Translations under genes and position numbers: made by a program
Assembly: GCF_002443255.2 (NCBI RefSeq)
Contig: NW_019211458.1
Location: forward strand, 17,913,939-17,977,938
Direction: 5' to 3'
Length of the DNA: 64,000 nt
Source: Varroa destructor
Taxonomy: Eukaryota > Arthropoda > Arachnida > Mesostigmata > Varroidae
The notes under the pieces: model-generated
The model's input: only the letters and a program-made list of their open reading frames with translations
Database searches by the model: none
Told to the model about the DNA's origin: nothing
Shown here: piece after piece, positions 24,970-37,203 of the stretch
How positions within the stretch are numbered: position 1 is the first letter of the stretch
How the letters are laid out: each line of letters begins with the position of its first letter

Positions 24970-27430
24970 GAAGCAAGCTACAAGAACTGAAAGCACAGAA
25001 TATTGAATGTACGAATTAAGCACACATTGGACCGCGTGTGCTTAAGACTGTGCTAAACACAGGAAAAACGATGCGGTATGAATGTTTAATCTAATGTTTC
25101 AATTGATTGCTACGGTCCATCAATTATCGGCACAATTCATTCTCCATGCGTTTTTACATGTACAATATATATGTTAATTAGTTTAATGAATATTTGATTC
25201 TGAGTGCTTGCTATGGGCATGTATTCGCCGTGGCGCTCGATAGGTTAGTTTTTTTTTTATTTAATATTTACCCAGTATTTTTGTGTGTATCGTTTGCGCA
25301 CACCCACTTTGCATTCTGCTGACTTCCGGTGGGCCCTCTGTCTTAAGCTTGCTTAACATAGAACACACTGGCAAAAACACACAATAAAACCGGCATAAAG
25401 CCACATATCCTAACGCCCCGTAGCGATTTGTTTGCTTTAAAGGGGGCATACTCAGATCACGAATAGGGAAACGACCCTTCGATAGGTAATGAAGGTTAAC
25501 TATTTCACGTTGTTCAAGCGTTCGTGTGCATGGACTCGTCGCCCACAAGCTCCAGTAGCGGACATGGCATTGAACACCCTCTTCAATGCGGCGAGACAAA
25601 TCTGGTAGATTCGAATAGATGGGCCGGTATATCGGCAGGAACGACAACTTACCACGTTAAGCTATCCTTTTCCTAGATTCGGTGACCCGTAAAGGCATAG
25701 TATTTCAACATGAATTAGTTTCCCAATGGCTGTTTCAAGTCCTAGAAACTCGAAGTTCGTTTATTGCAATCACATTAAATTCATGCACGTATCATATGTA
25801 GAAATCATTCGCTACTGTTCGAAATGTCCCAGTGAGTGGACACGATTGGACCACGTGTTGAAATACATAGGAATACGGTGCGATCGTGAATGAAATAACA
25901 AACAGGCACCGATGGACGCGTGGCGATTGTTTGCTATCAGCTCGCTAACAACAAATCTACAACTTTGAACCGTTGACGTTTGGTTGTGTTGTCGACGAAG
26001 TTCGGGAGTTCCACGAACGCACAAATGCATTAATATGTGAGGCTCTCTTCGTATGCACGAACCATACGTACGTAACCATGCGTATAGCGTGACATGGTAG
26101 CGTAGAAAATCGTAACAAAGCCACGCTTTTAGTTCTTTTCAAAGGAGCTTTTCCTTTTTATTCGGATATACGATAGCGCAATGGTAATATGATAATCTGC
26201 TAGGGCCTTATTTCGCGTTACGGTATTGCATCTTTTGGAGTCTGACGTAGACCGTTGTGTTTCGGCGTTACGTCACTGTGTAGCAGCCACCCTATTGCTT
26301 GTCTGTTGTCGTGTGTATGAACAAAGAAAGCATGATTCATACCCGTGTTGTTAGACAGTAAAAAGGATATTATTATACATTTGTAGCAAAGTTATCAAAT
26401 ATATATCAAATAATCAATCTAGATTATGAATCTAGCTGGATTTTGCGAATCGCAGTTGAAAACAATGTATCCTTGTATTACGTTTCACACGAATAATTGA
26501 AACCATTTTTATCCCTAGCCGTATATTTGCTGACCGTTGGGCCCCATATATAGCCGAGCGTTTCTAGCAACACTACGGTGGCTTTCTATTACCTATATGA
26601 GTAAAACCTGTGGCTAGCATCTTGAAAAATTGCTTTTTCCGATAGCTCTGTGACGCGTTCAGCTTCTGAGCTGTACCATTCTCGAGGAACCTGTTCTCAC
26701 AATCCGTATCTAGAAAAAAAAAAATGATACAAATTAAGTAGTTTATATTTATTTTGTCATCTCAACATTGTAACGCCATACCAACTGGTGGCGTAGGCGA
26801 TGCAAACTTGCCTTTGAATCGTCATGTGCTTGTGTGAATACAACGATATATGAGCAGAGTGTTCGAATACCAGTACCGAGAGATGGATAACCGGTCAAAG
26901 GTCGATCAAAGAACTCGTTCTCGTCAAACTCGTTGAAGTATCTTTTGTTTCTTCAAAGTGTTGGTATATTATTATCTAGGGCTAAGAAAGCTAAAGGCAC
27001 TTACCGTACAAGAAGCGGCAATGTCTTCTTATGGTTGTATCTACTGTTAGCAATACATGGGCTTCCGTTCACAAGAAGATTGTGAGATGCTCGAATCGAC
27101 ACGCAGCCGTTTAACGATAGCTCAGAAGAAGTCTATGCGATTAAATGATTATGTATAGCAGTACATCATACAAGCACTACGAATGTCACTCGGGGTCGCT
27201 TGCACATTTGTCGTTACGAGTGAACGCCTTCGGATACGGCAGATTCACGTCACCAGTTATTCGGCCATAGCCGTTAGTGTAGAACCTCAAAGCCTTCGTT
27301 GAACCGTAACGAAGGTACCAGGCTGACAATAAAATGGCTCTTATTAACGTTTAAACGTAACCTAACTTAGGTGTTTTCAAACAAGATTTTTGTAAATCAA
27401 AACAAATAACCCCTCTAGTAAGAATACAGT

Positions 27431-27661
27431 ATGAGTTTATGCCGCTCCCGGCAAAATTCACTGTCCGCGAACGGCTGTATAACGGAACGCTTACTGACAA
27501 TGCTGAGTCGAAGTTCTTTAGGCCTAACTATCTTCAAGGCTCTAGCCTCAAGACTCTTCGGCAGTCTGAATTTGATTAGTAACTTTCAACAGAAACCGCC
27601 GGCTATATCGTTGCGGCTTAAGGAGAGGTCGATTAGATGTGCACTAATCAATTTACAGTGA
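27431..27661 (+). CDS. Hypothetical small protein (76 codons) with nearby AATAAA
   Basis: The ATG-started frame opens MSLCRSRQNSLSANG and ends in TGA at 27659-27661. An AATAAA hexamer lies at 27687-27692, about 26 bases downstream, as would suit a 3' end with a very short untranslated region. The residues are Ser/Leu/Arg-rich with no clear membrane segment or motif. No splice context is obvious upstream, and nothing here recalls a known family. AATAAA is common in AT-rich DNA, so the pairing may be accidental. Confidence 0.2.
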   Translation: MSLCRSRQNSLSANGCITERLLTMLSRSSLGLTIFKALASRLFGSLNLISNFQQKPPAISLRLKERSIRCALINLQ

Positions 27662-27861
27662 AAGCGTTTTTAGCTTTTCTCACAAAAATAAATGTTAGAG
27701 TAAGCTCCATTGTTTATGAGCAACTTTTGGCTGCTGTCGAATAAGAAGCCTTATCTAAATATCTCCATTTTATACTTTGGTTGCTTTAATAGTTTCTACA
27801 AAGAGTACATGTGAGTCCAGCTTCGTGGACTTCGTGGAACCTCGCGAAAGAAAAGTTATTA

Positions 27862-27874
27862 TTTTTTTTTTTTT
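27862..27874. repeat. T13 homopolymer
   Basis: Thirteen T followed by ACCTG. It could be an A-tail relic on the minus strand or simple slippage. Confidence 0.85.
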
Positions 27875-30417
27875 ACCTGTACACAAAATGATGGAGAAGA
27901 AGTTCGCCGACTTGCGTTAGAGGAGACTGAATGGCCAAATAACGCACGACCGCTTTTCTGGGTCGAAGATTTCCGGCTAACGCTCAGGCCCACCTAACCA
28001 GCTTCTATTTCGATTTTTGCTTAAAGTCCAGGCTCGTCCGTTCGTTTATTTAACTAACGTCCGTCTTACGCACAGTACGTTGAATTTAATAACGCTTCAA
28101 AAAAAATTTCCCAAACCAGCTAGTAGAGGCGACTAGAGGTGTAGGTGCGGTTGATATGTACCGAGCGATTTATGGGTTGCCGAAGCTCTGATTCCGTACG
28201 TAGTATAAGAACTTGTTCAGACAAGTTTGTCGAAATAGATTCGTTCAAAGACCTGTACTTACGGAAAAGTTAATAGTGCTATAGCTGTGTTATAGCCATG
28301 TTTCTAGAATACGTCGATCAAGAAAAACGAAGGTCACTAAGTGAGCAGATTCATCTAAGTTAACTGCTCGACAGTCTTTAAACGAAACATATCTTTACTG
28401 TTTATGTATGTATTTTTATCTAGCTTTGCTAAAGTGAATTACAGTACAGTTAGTTAACAACTGATTTGTAGTGAGTCAAGGAAACAATTACATCTTCAAG
28501 TTCGACAGCCGGGATTACGACAGGATCGCCGGATCGGAGGGCCGATGACAATTAGCGGGCAACAAAAATTTGTTTGTAAAAAAAAAAGTTTGTTATGTTT
28601 AGTAGGCAGACTTGTCGCCACCATGGGAAAAACTGACATTGGTTTCTTTTCCACGTTCATTAATACACGTATTGAAACTAGATCCGTCGGTACTGAACTA
28701 GTCGACAAGGCTCATGCCTAAGTAGCGAGGTTTTTTCAATGTCCGTTTAGCTGAACTAGTATAGCATATACGCATCTACCTGTTGAAAATATGCGAGACT
28801 CGATCGGTAGTTTGCTACAAGCTTGTTGACAAATTAGGCTGTTGGCCAGCTTCATATATGATACAGCAGAGAAATTAGACAATCAAAGTGTTCATTTGGT
28901 CATATCACATGAACGAACTGGGGCAAATGTTGCAACGATGACCGATTTAATATGTCGAATTGGTATGTAACATTACGTTTGACACTGATCTAATGATGCT
29001 TCTGTTTTATTGAAATCTGTTAACTTATCTTTGGTATGCTTTTATAAATTTGTTTTCACTGAACTACGATAAATCAGAAAATTCGATCGATTTATGAATG
29101 TAAGTTCCATCTTGAAGCTGCAGTGGTGGGAACATTTCGCCATGTGAACCTTAAATTCTGCGAAAGCTCTATTATTAGAAACACCATAAGCCGTTAGTTT
29201 AAGCACTTCCGCGAAAGACATTTTCAACTCGGAAATGAGTCCCATGCAGGACTCCTTTCCGGAGCAGAAAGGAGGGTAACGAAAAATTAAGGGTTGTGAT
29301 GGAAGCCGATCCATCTCAGGGTGCACAGGTGTTAGCACCCAGTTTCGATGTTATGTAAAAATACTATACCTATCCATCTCGAGGTCAAATTAATAATATA
29401 ATAAAGCTGAGCAAATAGATGCCAGATGATTTGGGTGAAAAACAAAGATGATGAGGCGCCTGCTTCTGGCTTTGCCCTCATGTTGTAACGGTAAACCAGT
29501 CCTGTATTGTGTTTTTTACGATAATTACAGATGGTTACCTCAGGGGGGTTAATGCAACTATATAGCTAAAGTTTACTATCAACAGCTGAGGGAGATGGTA
29601 ATAAAAAGGCTGCATTAAACATTCAAATTTGTAAACACAACGTCTCACCTCCCATTGTGAAAGCTGCAGGGCGAAAACGTAGAGGGTACACTTGGGCAGC
29701 ATATTCGCGAGGTATTGCTCGTAAAAATTACCATTGTTTTTGAAGTTCCGACAGTTTCTTTACAGGCAGATTATCAATACCTACAATTAAGATTTTCGTG
29801 CCTGGACCCCTACAGCAGCGAGATAAATACGGAAGGTAGCGGAAGGCCATAAATAATGATTGAAAATTGAAAAGAACTAAACCTGTTAAAAAATGCAGGA
29901 AGTTACAGTTTGCTATGTCACGTCACAGAACGATCATGAATGTCCGAATCACGTTTTTCGAATATATGCTAAATATATACAGCACATATAAACCCGTGGC
30001 TTCTTCAACCGGCTTCAGCTAACATTGGGCGCAGCGTAAAGGTCACTTCTTATTAGTAAATGACGGCGTTCTGGCTGAAACTGGTTTATTTCATTACGCT
30101 GGCTCCTTGTTTTCATTTATCCTAATAATCTGTGTAAGTACCATCAACTGTTTCGATACGAAATGAGAGAGATGAGGTCGTCAATGGACATTGATACGAT
30201 GTGGTCTGTAGTTTAGGGAGAGATCGTCGTTGACCATGCTCATTATCATTATTTATTGAGATTTTGTCCTCGTTCAAAATGGAAACGATGCGTTATTTGC
30301 TACCAGATTTAAACGGCAGAATTGTTCAATTGGTTCACGTTTAAGATTTTCTATATACATTGTGCTGGTTACGTGACGCCTTATGCCAATATACGGCATA
30401 TGCAGACCAATGTCTAG
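27875..30417. other. No gene seen
   Basis: AT-rich sequence with scattered 60- to 98-codon frames and no recognisable motif or strong repeat. Confidence 0.5.
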
Positions 30418-30467
30418 TTTAATCCTAAACCTCCAACGAGCTTTTTGTTGGTTTAGGATGAGATTAA
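30418..30467. repeat. Imperfect hairpin with outer and inner stems
   Basis: tttaat/attaaa form an outer stem. cctaaacc with aac pairs with gtt and ggtttagg inside it, with small bulges on both sides. Confidence 0.6.
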
Positions 30468-31380
30468 AATGTATTACCGTTTATATCGACCGGCATACTT
30501 AGGAAGCGGGATAGTGATATCATTGACGGAATACCACCAAGCCAGATGCTCGAATCTCTCGCAACGTTTCTGTCTATCTGATGATCCGCAGAGTTCGAAA
30601 TAATTCGCGTACGATTCATAGATAATGCCTAAAACGTATATGACAATTCAAAATATAAAGAGGCCGAGACATGGCCTGCGCTATTTTACGTGATCCGTTC
30701 AACTATGCCCTTATGCATACAGTTTTGTATTTTTTTTTTGCATGTAGTAGCTGATACAATATGATTTCTCTTTTTGGTGCAAATTTGTCATGTTTATTGT
30801 TTAATTCCTCTTACTTTCTAGTTAGCTAATCTGTGTGGCCTGTCATTTTTAGCAAGTTCTTAGTAAGCGAATCGATCGATTTGTTTTATTTGTGTTAGCT
30901 AGGCAATGTTTCTGGAGCAACGAGTCGCCGATTTACGTTTGTCAGGTGACGTCTGCCGTTAAATTAGACAGTGGACAGATGATCTGTTTGGGTGTTAGTC
31001 AAGGAGGTTAACCTCTCTATGTCTATGTCGAAAAGTTCGCACGGAAACGAGGTCATCCACGAAGCTAAGGCTGGTGACAAATCCGCCTACGATATTTGTT
31101 CTATAATAAACTAGTAACAGGCAAAAGAAGGTTGTCCGTGGAAGCGGCCACCGTTAATCACTTGTGTGCCTATAAAGCCACAAGCAAGAAGCATTCTGTA
31201 AAAAGAGCCAAACTAATAACGAATAATTACGGTTGTGAGACAGAAACAATCTGATAGGTGCTCCATACTTGAAAGTTGAGCCCATAACTTGAACTGGAGT
31301 TTCAGCTCAGCGAAGTGAGACAAATCCATACTCGTAGAAATAACAGTACAAGCACCATTATATGACAGAACTTTATTTTC

Positions 31381-31683
31381 AAGATGAGTAGAATCCCAAG
31401 AGACTCAGAGGGTTTTCAGCTTCTTCAACCATGGCTAATGTTATCGCCCTTCTTTTGCATATTGTTGGGCAACAGAAGGTTGTGCAGGCCATCTTCAGTG
31501 GTGTCCTAGAAAATCTGGACACGACACTTCATAGTTGGGCTTGCTCGCATGCCGACAGCTTCTCCTAATGTTGTTCAAGCAGCAGCAGCAGCAGCAGTCA
31601 TTCATGTGCTTCAGAGCATAAAGAGCACAAGTTTGGTCTTAGCCTTATTTCGATCCATCCTCCGTAAGTAGCACCGGGAACTT
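31381..31683 (+). other. Coding-like segment with CAG tract, frame ambiguous
   Basis: Several frames look protein-like here. One starts at the ATG at 31431 after ttttcag| and reads MANVIALLLHIVGQQKVVQA, ending in TAA at 31567. A second frame, with an ATG at 31550, runs through the CAG tract as poly-Ala (MPTASPNVVQ, then Ala) and reaches a GTAAGT donor at 31663. The minus strand also has an ATG frame that ends just before an AATAAA near 31370. Only one of these can be right, and I cannot tell which. The segment is less AT-rich than its flanks. Confidence 0.22.
31578..31597. repeat. AGC/CAG trinucleotide microsatellite
   Basis: Six and two-thirds AGC units without interruption. In one plus-strand frame they encode alanine. 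Confidence 0.9.
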
Positions 31684-31723
31684 GGAACCAAAAAGTTCCC
31701 GGCTTTGATACCGTTGGATGGAT
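31653..31723. repeat. Nested hairpin with 31-nt arms
   Basis: An inner perfect 10-bp stem (31674-31683 with 31693-31702, 9-nt loop) and an outer perfect 8-bp stem (31653-31660 with 31716-31723) are separated by a symmetrical 13-nt internal loop on each side. In total 22 of 31 positions are complementary. Confidence 0.75.
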
Positions 31724-34200
31724 GCAACTTGATGCGATCTTGCACCTGCGAATTTCTTAATAAAGAAATCTCCTATAATTATCGTACTTTATAATGTTGC
31801 GTAGCACTGAAGCTGAAAGGTAGCCTAAAACGTCTACTTGATTTTGCTCTGTCGTTCATTATATAAGTTCTCAGAATACAACGCAGTGTTAAATGATGCA
31901 TATAGATAAAGCCAAATGATTAAACTTATGTGTACCTACAATGTCACTTGTAAATTTTATTGAAATTAATCGGAAGTGCTTGCTAAACCTGCTAATGGAA
32001 TGACGCAGAGGGGCAGTATGGAATTTACTCTAAGTGGGCACACAAAGAACAGAAGGAGAATGATTTGGATATCCACCATTTGAGCATTCGAGAACAATGA
32101 AATCGATTAATGCCTACTGAAGGCAAATAAGGCAGGAAGCCTAACGCCTATATAAAATATGTCCAGCCTACATAAGATCGTGTTTGTCACATGAAAATTG
32201 CACGAGTGAATTACGCTTCGTGTATAAACGGCAAGTTTAAGCTTCCGGTCGCTTTTTGATCAACGCGTAAACGAAGCGTTTTGCAAGACGTCACAACCTG
32301 CGCCGCTCTGAATCGGCTTTACTTCATCCTTGTAAATATAGTGCAGGACCGGTCTTTTCAGAGTGCAAATTACCAAGTCAATAAACCAGAGACACAAAAC
32401 GCTTCCTGGCGGAGTCGTTCAATAATCTTTGATGGTTGCGTAGCCTCTAAACTACAAGTTGGTAAAGTTACCACAATGCCTAAACAGAACTCAATATCCA
32501 CAGCACACAGAATAGCCACCGATCTCGAAAATAAATATTCTTGGACACTTGGACCTTCATAGGCCAGCCAAAGAAGGGACTATTATAGCTGAATAGGATG
32601 AAGTATAGCCGGTACTCAGTTGAATCTTAGCATTTGCCCTATAGCAGCTTGTAGTTGAACGATGCAAGTTATAGTTAATGACTCAGATCAGTTTCACCTG
32701 CAGCTCTCTTTGAGAGGAGTAGGCACAAGTATGGATGCGAATCATCGAATGGTTCTGGAGGATCGGTGTTAGCTACCCTAATTCTCGTTATTCCCGCTTT
32801 CTGGTAAAGATCGTGGCTGTTCACGCGTTTATAACAGACGACACACAAAGAGGCGATTAAGAAGCGGTACTAAAAAGAGAAAAGAACCTTTCAGCATCAA
32901 TTCCGTGCGCATGAGCTAGGCCAATGCATCGGGTATATTATTTGGCCTAGTTAAGGTCAGCAGTAGATCGCGTAGATAGTGATTAGCTGTCGAACTGCGC
33001 ATCTGATTTATTGGAAACTCGGCCTAGACCTACAAGATAAACATAAAAATGTCATCAAGCCCACCAACTACTAAATAACCAAATTCAACATCATGAAGCT
33101 TCCAACTCGTTACTTTCGGAAACTTAAAATTGATTACTTGCGTCTTTACTGTCTAAGCATACTGGCACGTATAATTAATCTCCATCTGCTATGTCGGTCC
33201 TGGCAGGTTTTACCTCAGAGGTAAACTGGAATGAGTATGTTAATGTAATGATTAATTGAGTTGGTGTAATATTTTTCAACTTACTACGCGCGCAACTACT
33301 AACATGAAAACCTTTATTTCAGGTAAGCCCAGGGTGTCTGTTCGGGGAGACATACGTACATCGGAGAGACTAAAATAAGCATATGCCAATTCCTTGTCTT
33401 AAGTAAGTGATTGCGGGTACTTCAATTCCCTCTACAATCGATCCTTGTATTGAAAACTAAAAAGGTCGCGCTCAACAAAATGAATCCTGATTGGTGAGCT
33501 ATTAAATTCGGTCCACATAGAAATTTTAACCTTGCTTCGCGCTTTACGGAATCCAATACGGGCTGAACTGTCCTTCAGATTTCGAGACAACACGCTCTCC
33601 GTCCTACCAGCTCATGACAGACACTCTTTCTACTTTAGTTCATAATTTTGTTGTCAAACTACAAGTGACCGATTATTCCTAAGACTAACCATACCTTTAG
33701 TCCCGCCACGCATGTGAAAAGGTGAACACATAGTTTACAAGATCTGTCGACCTAGTTTAGGGTACGTGTAAACTCTAGTCGGGGTTGTTTTAGGTAAGTG
33801 GCTTAGTCAGCGCTGCATTTTGCAGCGTCTTGGAATTGATTGGTAAGAATTTCAAGCATACAAAGCATCGACGACATAATAGGTTCATAGAAGTTTTAGC
33901 ATTTAGCTATGGCCGTAGGTGCGCGTCTACGGTGTTCGGAAGGCACACGAAGAATATCCCCTATACCTATTTCCGGACAAAGACAGTTTGTCGTAAGGCT
34001 GGTACGTAGTATATGCATCTCTTTGAATGAGCAAAACGGTACTGGTATCTAAGAGAGAATCTATATCGGTAACTACTGAACAAGCTCAAGTTCACTATGC
34101 AGGTACTAACCTGTGATTCGGCAAAGACTTGATTTTGGGCATGGACAGTTATTGCTTAATAAATGAATACTAAATTCGAACTTATGGATAATAATCATAG
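31724..34200. other. No secure gene
   Basis: One 93-codon plus frame (32281-32562) lacks an ATG at its start. There are short palindromes at 33209-33225 and 33811-33827 (cgctgca/tgcagcg). Confidence 0.45.
33209..33225. repeat. Short palindrome TTTACCTC / GAGGTAAA
   Basis: Eight-base arms flank a single A. The same half-site forms the perfect palindrome at 56549-56570. Confidence 0.75.
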
Positions 34201-34443
34201 AGTGAGCTCGTTCATTTATGCATCTACGCAACATTGACTATCGCTCTCTTGGAAAACTTCAATATGCTTTATGGACAAAAAAAAGCCCAAGTTCTACCCT
34301 ATAACTTAAGAATATTCGCAAATGCAACGATCACTCAGATACGGCAGTATTACGAATACAGCCTTAGTGCGTTACTTAAACGTGAAATAGAGCTTATTAG
34401 ATTTTACAGAGGTTGTACCCGACGATTCGACGAAAAAGAGTGA
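34201..34443 (+). CDS. Possible terminal exon, 80 codons
   Basis: After an acceptor-like aataatcatag|, the plus strand is open from the first base in phase 0 to TGA at 34441. It includes LLENFNMLYGQKKAQVLPYN and a Lys/Arg/Glu-containing C-terminus. The product is unknown. An ATG-started piece at 34027-34101 with a GCAG|GTACTA donor lies just upstream, but its phase does not fit this exon. The acceptor lacks a pyrimidine tract, so support is thin. Confidence 0.17.
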   Translation, partial: SELVHLCIYATLTIALLENFNMLYGQKKAQVLPYNLRIFANATITQIRQYYEYSLSALLKREIELIRFYRGCTRRFDEKE

Positions 34444-35394
34444 GTGCAGTGGCGCCGTCGTCGAGTGTCGTAAACAAGACCCATACCCAACAAGTTTAAG
34501 ACAATATTCTAGCCAGCGTATTGTGCGTGGAACGTTTTACCTGCGCATAAGCTGAAAACTATACTTCTGCGCAGAGTGAACAACTATAGGTCTCATTCTT
34601 TGATAACTCCTTTCATTCAGGATAGTCTACCATTTTTCATGTCGTGACATCAGCTCACTTAGCTGAATTGGCTGCTTCTTCGGCAACTTCTTAAAATCAC
34701 GCTACAAGAGAATATTTTAAAGTACCTTTAGAGTTTCAAAGCCAAGCGGACGCATCTTCTCGAGCAACTTCAAGACGGTTCTAGTATGCCGAAAAAGATG
34801 GTCTTTTTCCGTTGTACCGTTTGTCGAAATGTTGTAAGGAGTTAGGTATTCTGCGTATTTTTGTCCTAACGATGGTTAAACAAAGCCTGAAAAAATTCGT
34901 GCGCTCAACTTAAAATCTGGTTGGCTCGAGAGAGGTTAATGGAGAACCTGTAACAGTTCGTCCGTTCAGTGTGTTTTGCTCTCAAAATACACCAATTGGT
35001 TACGGCTTGATTCGAAAGCGAAGAAATCGGCGACATTTTATCATACACAAAAACTAGAGATTATTTATAAATAAATTATTTAATAAATATACTATGCGTG
35101 CTTCAATTGCGTCTTATACATATCCTATGCGGGGACATCAACGTATAACAGTAACCATTGAAAGCCAACAATTGTGACTCCAAAAACTTATCCTTTTATT
35201 TATTAACTGACATAAGTCTTGTATGAGCTTGTGACTTGTACAATCTAGATTAATTACAATTGTAGATAAGTCATGATTATGATTACTATCGCTATTTTTA
35301 ATTAGTGAACGTCTTTCTGTGCGAGAGAGTTAATTTACAAGAATGGAAACACGTAGAAAACAAATAAGGTACCCTCACAGATAGCAACGAAAAT

Positions 35395-35874
35395 ATGTAT
35401 GATTTTGGTGGACTCCTGTTTTCAGAAATTACAGTTGCTTCAACAGGGGACATAGAGCCTTTCGTTGGCTTCTGCACAGCTCTGAAAGCGTTCCGCTGTA
35501 TACCAGTCAAATACTTTTTAAGGAGATCTGCAACGAAGCACAGCTTTTTAGTGTATATTCTAAGATCACCCTTATTCACGGCACATGACGAATATGTCAA
35601 AAGTAGTAATGAGATAATCGTAAATGCATTTCTTAAGCATAATAGTGTCACCAAGTCCTCTATATTCTATAATGTACCGAGCACGTTTAAAACCAACATC
35701 TTTAAAGTTAAAAAGATAGGTCACTTTTACAGTCGAAGTCCCGAGAGTAGAAAAGTGGTGGGTCCCGTGCAACATTATGAAGGGCAAAATAGGACCGCAC
35801 TGTCCCGTATTTCTTCGACCATAAGCTGCCCGGTATCAATCAGCTCGTTGACTTTCATAACATCGCTAGCCTAA
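35395..35874 (+). CDS. Hypothetical 159-codon frame (competing minus-strand exon)
   Basis: This is the second-longest open frame here, with an ATG start (MYDFGGLLFSEITVAST) and no membrane segment or motif I can name. Its length is near the upper limit of what chance would give. The minus strand offers an alternative: a segment at 35527-35379 with a good acceptor (gctgtgcttcgttgcag|) and a donor (TCT|GTGAGG). That segment is open for 49 codons (LLKKYLTGIQRNAFRAV onward). The two overlap over about 130 bases. The minus-strand exon has the better splice borders, and the plus frame has the greater length. Confidence 0.25.
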   Translation: MYDFGGLLFSEITVASTGDIEPFVGFCTALKAFRCIPVKYFLRRSATKHSFLVYILRSPLFTAHDEYVKSSNEIIVNAFLKHNSVTKSSIFYNVPSTFKTNIFKVKKIGHFYSRSPESRKVVGPVQHYEGQNRTALSRISSTISCPVSISSLTFITSLA

Positions 35875-36136
35875 GCAGCTTCAAGCAATAAAGCGGCTTG
35901 CATCTGAACTCATCGTTATGTAAACATTGATTCCAAGGGGTTTTGCGCGAAGAAAGGAAAAAATCGCTAAATGTAATTCCTAAATCTTCTTACGAATTGG
36001 ATCTTTGAACTGGAACGCAGTCACTCTATTTTGACGGGAAAATGAGAATGACTGCCTGCATTACTACTGAGATTAAAGAATCCCAACTCGCATTAGGCAC
36101 TTTTTTTTTGACACACTATCCTACTTGGATAGCAAG

Positions 36137-36322
36137 ATGAAAACCCGAAAAATTCACAATTTGGACGAGGTATCGGGTCACGCGAGTCTCCCGACTAGAT
36201 TTTCTAGCATAGGCATCGGCCACGGTATAAGAAACCGACTTCATTTCATCTGTTTTTCTTGCATTATCCTACTCCTGTGGTACGGAATTAAAACCCAGCG
36301 TAAAGCGCACATTAGGTATTAA
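36137..36322 (+). CDS. Hypothetical small single-pass membrane protein
   Basis: The ATG (context caagATGA) opens a 61-residue frame. A basic, polar first half starts MKTRKIHNLDEVSGH and ends in IGHGIRNR. A single hydrophobic segment follows at about residues 35-50 (LHFICFSCIILLLWYG), and then a basic tail (KTQRKAHIRY) before TAA. This is the layout of a small one-pass membrane protein with a short charged tail. No family is recognised, and chance frames of this length are common. Confidence 0.2.
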   Translation: MKTRKIHNLDEVSGHASLPTRFSSIGIGHGIRNRLHFICFSCIILLLWYGIKTQRKAHIRY

Positions 36323-37028
36323 CACGAAGGTCTGAGGAGACAAAATACGCGAACACTGAATTGTCTTTCAGCTAAAGAAGGAGGATTAAATTGTCCATCA
36401 GACTATTCCTTAAACCTTTCAGCGATCTGTAAATATGATCGGGTATTTATACAGCTGACGATTTTTTCGGGAGCGTATCGGTGTTGTTTGATGTGTTTCT
36501 ATCCGATTTCTCGCGACGGTACTTAATTTAATAGTATCGAAATCAGGTTTTGGCAGGTAACATATTTAAAGTGGAGATCGGCATCTTGGGGAAGGACCAC
36601 TCTCGGAAGAGTAGCTTTTAAGCTAAACTGGAGACATCCGAGATACGTCTCGGAGAGAGGCAAGGATCAGGAATGGAGCAAATCCATGATAAAAAATTTA
36701 ACAGTTGCATATAGGGCACAAACACCGCTTATAAGCTCATCTAATTTATGACTGTGTGTGCATGGAAAGGACTCCTACGATTATCGTCGTACTTGTATGC
36801 GGTCCTTGATTAATTCTGATCTTATAGGTAGACAAGACGGCCTTCAGCAAGTCAGCCTACATTCAATTATTGCTAACCAGAAGACTAGGTAGTTGGTGAG
36901 CGTCGACAAAGATCGTTGAAACGAATCTATTTGAATTTTGTTGCTTTAATTATATTGGCAACCATGTGAAATCAAGATGTCTTAGCTCAGTTTTGGCGCC
37001 TCTTTCGAAGATATACCAGCTCGTCCTT

Positions 37029-37203
37029 TCAAAGAATTAACGCATCCGGCCATCCCTTTGGCCAGTTCATTTCGTACGGAAGTACGATGGTGCCACGCTT
37101 AATCTTGCCAGCATCCTTCACGTTCCGTTTGTCCTTGTAGCTTATTTGTTGGACGACAGGATACGGCGTGTCGTCACAGATGGACGTTGGTTTACAGTTG
37201 AGT
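37029..37203 (-). CDS. Possible terminal exon, minus strand
   Basis: On the minus strand the acceptor ttctttacaaatgctag| at 37204 is followed by a frame that starts after two carried bases. It stays open for 57 residues to TGA at 37031-37029. The text is hydrophilic (NCKPTSICDDTPYPVV, then KDKRNVKDAGKIKRG and YEMNWPKGWPDALIL), with balanced charge and only two Cys. An ATTAAA, a weaker poly(A) signal, lies downstream on the same strand near 36950. No other exon of this gene was found with confidence. The family is unknown. Confidence 0.27.

Larger units (their letters stand above)
22304..27430. other. Microsatellites and chance-length frames only
   Basis: The plus frame 23900-24304 is aromatic-rich as expected from AT-rich DNA. 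The minus frame 25647-25261 is less AT-rich but has no upstream ATG. Confidence 0.45.

Noticed and set aside
25261..25647. 128-codon minus-strand open frame
   Set aside because: Less AT-rich than its flanks, but no ATG in the first half and no splice support.
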